Assembly (NCBI GenBank): GCA_028287235.1
Contig: JAQBQB010000017.1
Location: forward strand, 1-64,000
DNA from: Gemmatimonadota bacterium
GTDB taxonomy: Bacteria; Gemmatimonadota; Gemmatimonadetes; Gemmatimonadales; Gemmatimonadaceae
DNA: 64,000 nucleotides
Direction: 5' to 3'
Shown here in pieces: positions 1 to 7,247 of this stretch. The notes under the pieces are model-generated. The model did not search any database. It saw only the letters and a list, made by a program, of their open reading frames with translations, and had not been told where the DNA came from. The translations under genes and the position numbers were made by a program. The first letter of the stretch is position 1; every line of letters begins with the position of its first letter.

Positions 1-109
1 CACGTGTTACGCACCCGTTCGCCGGTTGCCCTTGCGGGCCCCCGTGACTTGCATGTGTTAAGCACGCCGCCAGCGTTCGTCCTGAGCCAGGATCAAACTC
101 TCCAATGGA
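1..109 (-). rRNA. rrs: 16S ribosomal RNA, 5' end (partial)
   Basis: The reverse complement contains the universal 16S 5' block AGAGTTTGATCCTGGCTCAG (positions 82-101), followed by the usual GACGAACGCTGGCGGCGTGC and then GCAAGTCACGG and GGGTGCGTAACACGTG. The gene runs off the left edge, so only about the first 110 bases are present. The mature 5' end is placed near 109 from the usual distance to AGAGTTTGATC; the exact base is an estimate. Confidence 0.97.
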
Positions 110-333
110 TTGTTCGAATTAGCTCTCCGAAACGCTCGTCATCAGACGTCAGTGTCATTCAGTCCAATGACTAACGTCCGGAATCAATGTATTCGTGAAT
201 TGTTCTCTCCCCGCTACCCACGAGAGCAGCGGATCAACAAGAGCCATCGCACGATCACACACTCGATTATCAAACAGCGTCGAACCCACAACTCCAAAAA
301 CTCATTGCGTTCCCCCAGTCCGGGGGAACGCGA
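110..333 (-). other. rRNA operon leader
   Basis: This non-coding stretch lies between the predicted rRNA promoter and the 16S 5' end on the minus strand. It holds a strong GC hairpin at its start (307-331, 10-bp stem GCGTTCCCCC with its complement) and a small stem at 154-171 (GTCATT/AATGAC). It also has a BoxA-like GCTGTTTGATA (on the minus strand, within 265-278) that only loosely matches the antitermination consensus. No protein-coding signal is convincing here. The BoxA reading is tentative. Confidence 0.5.
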
Positions 334-361
334 AGTATAACTAGCGATCGAGCGAATTCAA
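334..361 (-). promoter_or_regulatory. rRNA operon promoter (sigma70-type)
   Basis: On the minus strand a -35 box TTGAAT (356-361) and a -10 box TATACT (334-339) are separated by 16 bp. A T6 run (376-381) lies upstream where an UP element would sit. Predicted transcription starts near 327, inside the arms of the GC hairpin at 307-331, giving a leader of about 220 nt before 16S. Confidence 0.7.
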
Positions 362-484
362 GGGAGAAACCGGGCAAAAAAGCAGCGTGTCAGGTCTCGG
401 CTCTGGCGTTGAGCGACGGTGTGCTGGCGCGCCAGCGGCGCGACGTACCGACCCTACACCCGATCCCGTAGCCCCAGTTCGTCG

Positions 485-805
485 CTACTCCTCGTAACGA
501 CCAGGCCGCAGGGGACGTTCCTCTTCATCGACGCCGTCGTACTCGTCGTCGAGATCCACGAGCTCGTCATCTTCGTTCTCGACGTCGTCTTCATCCTCCT
601 CGTCGTCGTCCTCGTCCTCGTCCTCATCGTCGTCGTCCTCTTCATCGTCGTCGAGATCATCATCGTCGTCGTCGAAGTCGACGTCGTCGTCGAGGTCATC
701 ATCCTCCTCGTCGTCGAGGTCCTCGTCGTCGAGAGGTTCGTCGTCGAGATCGTCATCTTCGCGCGGCGACAGCGACAGGGCCGACGACTCGAACTTGGCC
801 GACAT
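485..805 (-). CDS. hyperacidic low-complexity protein, unknown function
   Basis: 106 residues of which about 68 are Asp or Glu. A short ordinary head (MSAKFESSALSLSPRE) is followed by roughly 75 residues of Asp/Glu runs broken by Leu and Val, then a tail with three Arg (RPLRPGRYEE). The start is supported by AAGGAGAA a few bases upstream of the ATG. The gene lies downstream of bipA and upstream of the rRNA promoter, all on the minus strand. No fold or family is recognised. Such acidic proteins can mimic nucleic acid or bind basic partners, as with the acidic tail of the RNA polymerase delta subunit; that is analogy only. The frame opposite (419-835, plus strand) is a Val/Leu-rich reading of the same repeats and has no such ribosome binding site. 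Confidence 0.7.
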   Translation of the reverse strand: MSAKFESSALSLSPREDDDLDDEPLDDEDLDDEEDDDLDDDVDFDDDDDDLDDDEEDDDDEDEDEDDDEEDEDDVENEDDELVDLDDEYDGVDEEERPLRPGRYEE

Positions 806-928
806 TGCTCGGTTCTCCTTGCAGAGCTGGGGTGAGGATGGAACGAGGGACGTGCGAACCTACGCAACCGCGCAACCGCTATCTGCTACGACTACCATCA
901 CCCGGATGCGAGCGCCGCTCGCGTCGGG

Positions 929-2764
929 TCAGCCCGACGCACGCTCACGCTTGGCTTCGCGCGACAACTTCTTTCGATCCGACGAACTGAGGAAACGCTT
1001 CCGCAACCGCACCGTCACCGGCGTCACTTCGATCAGTTCATCGTCCTCGATATACTCTAGGGCGGCTTCCAGAGTCAACTCCCGCGGCGGCTCCAGCGAG
1101 ATGTTCTCGTCCGTCGACTTGGACCGCATGTTCGTCAGCTTCTTCTCGCGCGTGGGATTCACGTCCATGTCGCCCGGACGCGAATTCTCCCCGACCACCA
1201 TCCCTTCGTACACCGTTTCACCCGGTGATACGAACAACGTCGAGCGCTCCTGTAACGTTGCGAGGGCGAACGCGACGATCGTGCCACCCTCCATCGACAC
1301 CAGTGATCCACGCGTCCGGCCCGCGAGCGGTCCCGCCCACTGGCCGTAGTCCAGGAACCGGTGATGCATGATCCCGGTTCCGCGCGTGTCGGTCAGGAAC
1401 TCCGAGCGATAGCCGAACAGGCCGCGCGCCGGAATGCGATACAACAACCGCACCAATCCCTGCCCCGGGTTCTTCATTTCCAACATCTCGCCGCGGCGCG
1501 GTCCGATCTTCTCGATCACGGTGCCCAGATACTCTTCGGGCACGTCGATCGCCAGCTCCTCGTACGGCTCCAGCCGCTCACCGCTCGCGCCTTCGCGCGT
1601 GATGACACGCGGGCGCGACACCTGGAACTCATACCCCTCGCGGCGCATGGTCTCCATCAGGATCGTGAGATGCAACTCGCCGCGTCCCGACACCGTCCAC
1701 GTATCCGTCGAATCGGTGTCTTCCACCTTGAGCGCCACGTTCCGCTCGAGCTCGCGATACAACCGCTCACGCACCTGCCGCGACGTCACAAACTTTCCGT
1801 CCTGGCCGGCAAAGGGCGAGTTGTTGACGATGAAGTCCACCGAGATCGTCGGCTCCTCCACGGCAATGCCCTCGAGCCGCTCGGGATGCGCGACGTCCGT
1901 GATCGTCAGCCCGATCTCGACGCCATCGAGGCCCGCGAGCGACACGATCTCTCCCGCCTGCGCCTCCTGCACTTCCACGCGATCCAAGCCGTCGAACGTG
2001 AACAACCGCGTGATGCGCGACTGCGTCGGCTTCTGACTCTCGTCGAGCGGCAACAGCGCCACGACGTCGCCCACGTGCGCGGTGCCGCGCTCGATGCGGC
2101 CGATGCCGAGGCGTCCGAGATACGGCGAGTGATCGATCGTGGAGATCAACATCTGGAACGACCCTTCGTTGTCGACCGGCGGCGACGGCACGCGGTCGAC
2201 GATCGTCTGGAACAGCGGCACCAGATCCTGCAGCGGCTGGTCCATGTCGAGCGTCGACGTGCCGTTGCGCGCCGACACGTAGACCACCGGCGCGTCGAGC
2301 TGCGTGTCGTCGGCTTCGAGCTCGATGAAGAGATCGAGCACCTCGTCGTGCACGCGCATCGGATCGGCGCCGGGGCGGTCGATCTTGTTGATGACGATGA
2401 TCGGCGTGCGGCCGAGGGCCAACGCTTTGCGCAGCACGAAGCGCGTCTGCGGCATCGGTCCGTCGAACGCGTCGACGACGAGCAGCACACCGTCGACCAT
2501 GCGAAGGATGCGCTCCACTTCACCGCCGAAGTCGGCGTGCCCCGGCGTGTCGACGATGTTGATCTTCGTCCCATGCCAGTTGACGGCGGTGTTCTTCGCC
2601 AGGATGGTGATGCCCCGCTCGCGCTCCAACGGGTTCGAGTCCATCACCCGTTCGGCGACGACCTGATTATCTCGAAAGGCGCCGCCCTGTCGAAGCATCT
2701 TGTCGACGAGGGTGGTCTTGCCGTGATCGACGTGTGCGATGATCGCAATATTCCGGATGTCCAT
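929..2764 (-). CDS. bipA: ribosome-associated translational GTPase BipA/TypA
   Basis: 611 residues, the usual BipA length. The protein starts [18 protein letters not shown], with the P-loop at residues 10-18; the DTPGH switch and [10 protein letters not shown] base-recognition motif follow. After the GTPase come the beta-barrel, two EF-G-like alpha/beta domains and the BipA C-terminal domain ([23 protein letters not shown]). BipA binds the 70S ribosome under stress or cold and helps 50S assembly; it is cytosolic. A promoter directly abuts the start, suggesting a leaderless message. The gene is divergent from the small gene at 2939. Confidence 0.96.
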   Translation of the reverse strand: MDIRNIAIIAHVDHGKTTLVDKMLRQGGAFRDNQVVAERVMDSNPLERERGITILAKNTAVNWHGTKINIVDTPGHADFGGEVERILRMVDGVLLVVDAFDGPMPQTRFVLRKALALGRTPIIVINKIDRPGADPMRVHDEVLDLFIELEADDTQLDAPVVYVSARNGTSTLDMDQPLQDLVPLFQTIVDRVPSPPVDNEGSFQMLISTIDHSPYLGRLGIGRIERGTAHVGDVVALLPLDESQKPTQSRITRLFTFDGLDRVEVQEAQAGEIVSLAGLDGVEIGLTITDVAHPERLEGIAVEEPTISVDFIVNNSPFAGQDGKFVTSRQVRERLYRELERNVALKVEDTDSTDTWTVSGRGELHLTILMETMRREGYEFQVSRPRVITREGASGERLEPYEELAIDVPEEYLGTVIEKIGPRRGEMLEMKNPGQGLVRLLYRIPARGLFGYRSEFLTDTRGTGIMHHRFLDYGQWAGPLAGRTRGSLVSMEGGTIVAFALATLQERSTLFVSPGETVYEGMVVGENSRPGDMDVNPTREKKLTNMRSKSTDENISLEPPRELTLEAALEYIEDDELIEVTPVTVRLRKRFLSSSDRKKLSREAKRERASG

Positions 2765-2772
2765 AGCCTTTA

Positions 2773-2802
2773 AGTATAGCGAATCGAGGCACTTACATAC
2801 AA
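2773..2802 (-). promoter_or_regulatory. bipA promoter, probably leaderless
   Basis: On the minus strand TTGTAT (2797-2802) and TATACT (2773-2778) are 18 bp apart. Only 8 bases separate the -10 box from the bipA ATG, and no Shine-Dalgarno sequence fits between them, so transcription would begin at or within a base or two of the start codon. Confidence 0.55.
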
Positions 2803-2938
2803 GCGACGGATAGCGGCCCCAGGCGTCACCCGTGTAACTCCCGCGTCACCCTTTCGCCGCGCCCCGAACGGCCATAGGATGAAGAGAGCGAGTTATTGGG
2901 TGAGATGGTCCAATACGCCAATCGCAGGAGGTGGCTCC

Positions 2939-3154
2939 ATGAACCAACCCGAAGACGCCGCGTCGGCTCACTACCCGCACGGCCGCGGATACGGGCACGA
3001 TTACATGCGCGGCGGAGAAGTGCTCGGCGGCTATGGCTACGCCGAGCGGGACGAATACTCCAAGGCCCGCGGAGAGCTCAACGGAGACGAATCGCAGCTT
3101 TCGAGCTCGAGAGAGCAATCCGACGGACTGTCCCAGAACGACACCCGAACTTAG
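2939..3154 (+). CDS. small hydrophilic protein, unknown
   Basis: 71 residues starting MNQPEDAASAHYPHGRGYGH. It is rich in Gly, Tyr, Ser, Asp and Glu, with no membrane segment or cysteine. The start is fixed by AGGAGGTG eight bases upstream; a longer in-frame reading from 2879 has no such site. A textbook intrinsic terminator follows 45 bases after the stop, so this is a monocistronic gene. No family is recognised; the composition suggests a disordered protein, perhaps stress related, but nothing in the sequence proves that. Confidence 0.7.
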   Translation: MNQPEDAASAHYPHGRGYGHDYMRGGEVLGGYGYAERDEYSKARGELNGDESQLSSSREQSDGLSQNDTRT

Positions 3155-3199
3155 AAAGAGCGAGCTCGTTGTAGGAAACTCGCTACTTCGTTGATCTCG

Positions 3200-3238
3200 C
3201 AGCGCGCCGAGTGGACCACGGCGCGCTGTTTCTATTTT
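3200..3238 (+). terminator. intrinsic terminator
   Basis: A perfect 10-bp stem CAGCGCGCCG (3200-3209) and CGGCGCGCTG (3219-3228) with a 9-base loop is followed by TTTCTATTTT. It ends the transcript of the small gene at 2939-3154. Confidence 0.88.
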
Positions 3239-3257
3239 GCGGGTTTCCCGGATGCGT

Positions 3258-3581
3258 GGCGAGGGCAGGCCGCTCTGTCGGGACGATTCCGTCGTTTTGT
3301 TCGCGGATGACGCGGAAACTGCCGCGGAAACTGCCGGATCGCTCCGTTAGGAGCGAAAATTCCTCGCGCAACGAGCCCGGACGAACTTTTTCTTTGGAAC
3401 CGACGCTCGGGACGCTACTCGTGGCATCCCGAGCGTCGGTTCCCAATAAGTTGGCCGTCCGGGCTCGTTGCGACCGGAGCCTTCAATGCACTCGGAGCGA
3501 TCCGGCTCTTTTCCGCGGCAGTTTCCGCGCGATCCGTGTGCAAACGACGGAATCATCCCGGCAGGGCAGCCTATCGACGCC
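3258..3581. repeat. 324-bp imperfect palindromic element
   Basis: The two halves are reverse complements around position 3419.5 with only small compensating indels. Examples of paired blocks are 3285-3294/3545-3554 (GATTCCGTCG), 3333-3346/3493-3506 (GCCGGATCGCTCCG), 3370-3383/3456-3469 (AACGAGCCCGGACG) and 3401-3413/3426-3438 at the tip, leaving a 12-base loop. It fills the space between a terminator and the convergent PilT-type gene. Open frames through it are by-products of the symmetry. It resembles a large MITE-like or structured repeat; no transposase is nearby. A related element is at 40719-40881. Confidence 0.85.
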
Positions 3582-3593
3582 GCCCCGAACTGT

Positions 3594-5150
3594 CTATACG
3601 ACCCGCACCGACCCCGACGCGCGCGCCGTTGTCATGTCGCTCTCCAGCGCCGAGACGTCATACCCTTTCGCACGGAGCGCAACCAGAAAGTTCGGCTTGT
3701 CCGCCGCGTGCGTAAATGCTTCCGTCAGATCGATCTGCCGCCCCTCGACCAGTTCCAGCAGCGCGTCGTTCATCGTCACCATACCGAGTCGTTTCGACGT
3801 CTGTACGATCGACTGAATCTGGAAGGTCTTTCGTTCGCGAATGAGGTTCGCGACGGGCGGCGTATTGAACAACACTTCGCGCGCCGCGACGCGCCCGCCG
3901 CCGATCTTCTTCAGCAGCGTCTGCGAGATCACACCGCGCAGCGAGTCGGCGAGCATCACGCGAATCTGCTCCTGCTGGTCGCCGGGAAACTGATCGATGA
4001 TTCGATCGATCGTCATCGCGGCGGTCGTCGTATGTAGCGTTGCGAACACGAGGTGGCCCGTCTCGGCCGTCTCCAGCGCGATGGAGACGGTCTCGAGATC
4101 GCGCATCTCGCCGATGAGCACCACGTCAGGATCCTCGCGCAGCGCGGCGCGGAGCGCGGCCTTGAACGATCGCGTGTGCATTCCCACCTGGCGCTGCGAC
4201 ACCACGCACCGCTGGCTCGGGTGCACGAACTCGATCGGGTCCTCGATCGTGATGATGTGATCGCTGCGCGTGCGGTTCACCAGGTCTACCAGCGCGCAGA
4301 GCGTCGTGGACTTCCCCGAGCCGGTCGGACCGGTCACGAGCACCAGTCCGCGCGTCAGGGCGCAGAGGCGCTGAATCTCCGTCGGGAGTCCGAGCTCCTC
4401 CACCGTCACCACCGCCGGTGGAATGCGGCGGAAAACCGCCGCCGTGCCAGTGCGGTCCTTGAACGCGTTGGCGCGAAAGCGCGCGCAGCCGGGAATCTCG
4501 TACGCGTAGTCCGTGTCGTTCAGCGCCGCCAGCTCGGCGCGATTGGTCGCCGGAATGGTCGCGTCGATCAACGCCGCGACTTCGTCGGCACGCAGCCGCG
4601 GTTCGTCGGCGAGGCGGCTGATCACGCCCTGCAGGCGAAGAATGGGCGGCTCGCCCGAGCGGAGATGCAGGTCCGACGCGCCCATCGCCACCGCGGCGCG
4701 AAGCAGCTGGTCCATACGCTCGAGCGCGGGCGAGGTGACAACGATGTCCCCGTCTATCCCGTAGGCTGCGACGGCAGGCGCCGGCATCGCGGGAGGAGCG
4801 AGTGTCGAGTCGGTCGCGTCGGTCACGAGCGACAGCGCCGGCGTCTCCGTGGCGCCGATCCGAACGCGCCAGCGGCCGTCGGTCAACTCGGCCTTCGTCG
4901 AGAATGAGCCCTCGGGCGACACGTAGACGAAGCTCGCGGACTCGGCGCGTTCGAGATGCACCGTCGAGTCGGGCGGCGCCACCTCGCGCAGGAGCGATAC
5001 GATCTGTGCGCCGGTGAGGGGCGCGCGCGTTACCGGCCGAGAGTCGCCGGCGCCCGTGAGCTGGACCCGCGCTGGGTTCCCCTCCTCCAGGGTCAGCACT
5101 CCGGCTTTGTGTCCTGCCATGACGGCGAGGAGGCGATCGAGTTGAGCCAT
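3594..5150 (-). CDS. PilT-type type IV pilus retraction ATPase with N-terminal extension
   Basis: 518 residues, against about 350 for PilT. The core from about residue 140 has the PilT N-domain signature (GASDLHLRSGEPP, 157-169), Walker A GPTGSGKS (274-281), the Asp box ITIEDPIEFVH (300-310), Walker B DVVLIGEM (342-349) and the His box TGHLVFATLH (364-373). These hexameric ATPases pull pilin out of the fibre at the inner membrane and drive twitching. The first 110 residues look like a second, degenerate N-domain, followed by a Pro/Ala linker; that is an inference. The ATG at 5150 has only a weak ribosome site and lies 16 bases after the upstream gene, so the two are probably cotranscribed. 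No other pilus gene is in the window. Confidence 0.88.
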   Translation of the reverse strand: MAQLDRLLAVMAGHKAGVLTLEEGNPARVQLTGAGDSRPVTRAPLTGAQIVSLLREVAPPDSTVHLERAESASFVYVSPEGSFSTKAELTDGRWRVRIGATETPALSLVTDATDSTLAPPAMPAPAVAAYGIDGDIVVTSPALERMDQLLRAAVAMGASDLHLRSGEPPILRLQGVISRLADEPRLRADEVAALIDATIPATNRAELAALNDTDYAYEIPGCARFRANAFKDRTGTAAVFRRIPPAVVTVEELGLPTEIQRLCALTRGLVLVTGPTGSGKSTTLCALVDLVNRTRSDHIITIEDPIEFVHPSQRCVVSQRQVGMHTRSFKAALRAALREDPDVVLIGEMRDLETVSIALETAETGHLVFATLHTTTAAMTIDRIIDQFPGDQQEQIRVMLADSLRGVISQTLLKKIGGGRVAAREVLFNTPPVANLIRERKTFQIQSIVQTSKRLGMVTMNDALLELVEGRQIDLTEAFTHAADKPNFLVALRAKGYDVSALESDMTTARASGSVRVV

Positions 5151-5166
5151 TGTCGGGATGCGGAGA

Positions 5167-5625
5167 CTACCGGCGGTGTCGGACCTGGGCGATCAACCGG
5201 CGATTCACGAGGCAGAGCGACGACGACGAGCGCAGCGTGAGGAAGCGCTGAGAATCCTCATTGAGAAAATCTAACAACCGCGGCCGGCTGGCACGGATCT
5301 CCATCCGCAGCTCGCCGGCGACGACCGAGCCGTCTGCGAGCACGACGTCGACCGCGGCACCCGCGACTTCGGCAAACGGAGTATCGGTCAAACCTGCACC
5401 GAACTCGACCGTTCTGATCTGCGCCTTGGCCAGCAGAACGAGCTCGTCACCGGTGGTCGCGAGGGGGACGAACTCGTCCTCCTCGTTGAATAGCTCCGCC
5501 GGCTCCTGAGGGCCAGTCCGATACCGCGCCGACGGCTGGAGAAAGATGTCTCCGTCGAGGGTCGCGCCGCCCACGAGAGCGACCTTGACCGGACGGCGGA
5601 GCTTTTCAATGCGGTACTCGCTCAT
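5167..5625 (-). CDS. conserved hypothetical protein linked to PilT-type gene
   Basis: 152 residues starting MSEYRIEKLRRPVKVALVGG; the start is chosen for the AGGAAT ribosome site just upstream, although the frame stays open to 5682. The pattern suggests two similar beta-rich halves: 'VKVALVGGATLDGDIFLQP' and 'VDVVLADGSVVAGELRMEI', each followed by a statement of phenotype-like residues 'FVPLATTGDE' and 'FLTLRSSSS'. This could be a duplicated small beta-barrel (Sm/PilZ-like), but I do not recognise the family with confidence. It lies 16 bases upstream of the pilus ATPase gene, which suggests a shared function in motility or surface attachment. Confidence 0.7.
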   Translation of the reverse strand: MSEYRIEKLRRPVKVALVGGATLDGDIFLQPSARYRTGPQEPAELFNEEDEFVPLATTGDELVLLAKAQIRTVEFGAGLTDTPFAEVAGAAVDVVLADGSVVAGELRMEIRASRPRLLDFLNEDSQRFLTLRSSSSLCLVNRRLIAQVRHRR

Positions 5626-5716
5626 GGGATTCCTGTGCTGGACATACGAAAGTGTCGTCACTCCCGGCTGAATCGTAAGCATCGACGCTAGCCACGAGGC
5701 CGCCTAGATTCAACGC

Positions 5717-7045
5717 GTGCTTCCCCGCTTGATCGCCATCGTCGTTCTGTTGGTCCTGAACGGATTTTTCGTCGCCGCGGAATTCGCGCTGGTTCGCTCT
5801 CGGCGAACCCGCCTCGAGTCGATGGCGCGAACCGGGGACTGGAAGGCGCGGCTCGCCCTCCGCGCGTCGGGAAACCTCGCCCGCGTCTACTCGGCGAGCC
5901 AACTCGGTGTCACGCTCGCCAGCCTCGCCCTTGGCGCGCTGGCCGAGTCGTCGCTTGGCGGATTTTTCGCCGACATGCTCACGTCGGTGCCGGTGGCGCT
6001 CGACCTGTCGGTGCGCGTCGGCATCGCGGCGGCGATCGCCTTGACCATCGTCACCTTCTTTCACGTGGTGTTCGGCGAGCTCATTCCGCGCGGCGCGGCG
6101 CTGTCGCACCCGGAGAACGTGGCGCGCTGGCTCACGCCCCCGCTCCTCGCCTTCGCGTGGCTGCTCACGCCCTTCGCGTCCTTGCTGAACAAGACGTCGG
6201 AGATCGTCCTCCGGGCCGTGGGGCAGAAGCCGGCCAACCCGGAGGAGAACGTGCACTCCCCCGAGGAGCTCCGCATGCTGGTGGAGCAGAGCCAGGAGGT
6301 GGGAGTGCTCGAGACGCAGGACGCGAACATGCTCGAGGGCGTGTTCGAGTTCTCGGAAAAGAACGCGTACGACGTCATGACGCCGCGCACCGACATCGAC
6401 GCCCTGCCCATCGACTCCTCACTCGACGACACGCTCGCGCTGGTCGAGGAGAGCGGGCGCTCGCGCTATCCGGTGTACGAGGACACGATCGACAACATCG
6501 TGGGCCTCATGCTGGCCAAGGATCTCATCCCGGTGCTGCGCGCCAAGCCGTTGGGGTTCGCGCTGTCGTCGATCATGCGTCCCGTGCACGTCGTGCCCGG
6601 CTCGCGGGAGGTGGAAGAGGTGCTCGCCGACTTCAAGCGGCAGAAGGAGCACATGGCGATCGTGCTCGACGAATACGGCGGCACCGCCGGTCTCGTGACG
6701 ATGGAAGATCTCCTCGAGGAGATCGTCGGCGAGATTCTCGACGAGTACGACGAGCCGCCCGAAGCGCCGGCGCGCGACGGCTCGGATCTCGTCATCGTGC
6801 CCGGCGGCACGAACATCGGCGAGTTGAACGAACGGTTCGGTCTCGACGTGCCCGACGAGGACTACACCACGATTGGCGGCTACATCTTCGGCGCGCTGGG
6901 ACGGCTTCCCGTGGTCGGCGACCGCGTGTCGGCCGGCGGCGCGGTGTTCACCGTGCGCGAGATGGATGGCCGCCGCATCGAGTCGCTAGCGGTAGACCTG
7001 CACTCCGCCGGCGATCGGCGGGCGAAGGAGCGCGGGGAGAAATAA
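5717..7045 (+). CDS. CNNM/CBS/CorC_HlyC membrane protein (hemolysin-C/CorB family)
   Basis: 442 residues. The N-terminal CNNM (DUF21) domain occupies about 1-200 with hydrophobic segments starting LIAIVVLLVLNGFFVAAEFA. A CBS pair spans about 205-330 (VMTPRTDIDALP; HMAIVLDEYGGTAGLVTMED), and the C-terminal CorC_HlyC domain covers about 345-430. Members are inner-membrane proteins linked to Mg/Co efflux or resistance; older 'hemolysin' names are misleading. It starts with GTG at 5717 and is divergent from the 5167-5625 gene. It ends against the repeat cluster at 7054-7246. Confidence 0.92.
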   Translation: MLPRLIAIVVLLVLNGFFVAAEFALVRSRRTRLESMARTGDWKARLALRASGNLARVYSASQLGVTLASLALGALAESSLGGFFADMLTSVPVALDLSVRVGIAAAIALTIVTFFHVVFGELIPRGAALSHPENVARWLTPPLLAFAWLLTPFASLLNKTSEIVLRAVGQKPANPEENVHSPEELRMLVEQSQEVGVLETQDANMLEGVFEFSEKNAYDVMTPRTDIDALPIDSSLDDTLALVEESGRSRYPVYEDTIDNIVGLMLAKDLIPVLRAKPLGFALSSIMRPVHVVPGSREVEEVLADFKRQKEHMAIVLDEYGGTAGLVTMEDLLEEIVGEILDEYDEPPEAPARDGSDLVIVPGGTNIGELNERFGLDVPDEDYTTIGGYIFGALGRLPVVGDRVSAGGAVFTVREMDGRRIESLAVDLHSAGDRRAKERGEK

Positions 7046-7053
7046 CAAACAGG

Positions 7054-7246
7054 GTCATCCTGAGCGAATCGCCGATGTCATCCTGAGCGAAGCGTCGATG
7101 TCATCGTGCGCGAACCGTCGATGTCATCCTGCGCGAAGCGTCGATGTCATCCTGAGCGAAGCGAGGGATCGCTGTCCTCGCGAAGCGATCCTTCGCTCGC
7201 GGTGCTCGCTCAGGATGACGTCGGCGCGGTGCTCGCTCGCAATGAC
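7054..7246. repeat. 23-bp tandem repeats plus inverted copies (GTCATCCTGAGCGAAGCG family)
   Basis: Five head-to-tail units begin GTCATCCTGAGCGAA or a variant at 7054, 7077, 7100, 7123 and 7146, spaced exactly 23 bp. They are followed by inverted copies around 7187-7219 and 7231-7246. The direct and inverted parts can pair (7160-7173 with 7184-7197), forming a large hairpin between two convergent genes where it may act as a bidirectional terminator. The same core occurs singly at 22443. This is the interspersed GTCATCCTGAGCG repeat seen in many GC-rich genomes. There are no unique spacers, so it is not CRISPR. Confidence 0.9.
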
Positions 7247-7247
7247 G

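Noticed and set aside
3258-3581. Retron or other reverse-transcriptase-linked RNA
   Set aside because: The long paired structure invites this idea, but no reverse transcriptase gene exists in the window and the flanks show no msr-like features.
3183-3816. Open frames of up to 200 codons over the palindrome, on both strands
   Set aside because: They arise from the symmetry of the palindrome and run into the PilT-type gene. No ribosome site or conserved domain is seen.
5717-7045. Hemolysin
   Set aside because: The CNNM/CBS/CorC layout is that of ion-transport related membrane proteins; the hemolysin label is historical.
7054-7246. CRISPR array
   Set aside because: The units follow each other directly at 23 bp with no unique spacers, and no cas gene is present.
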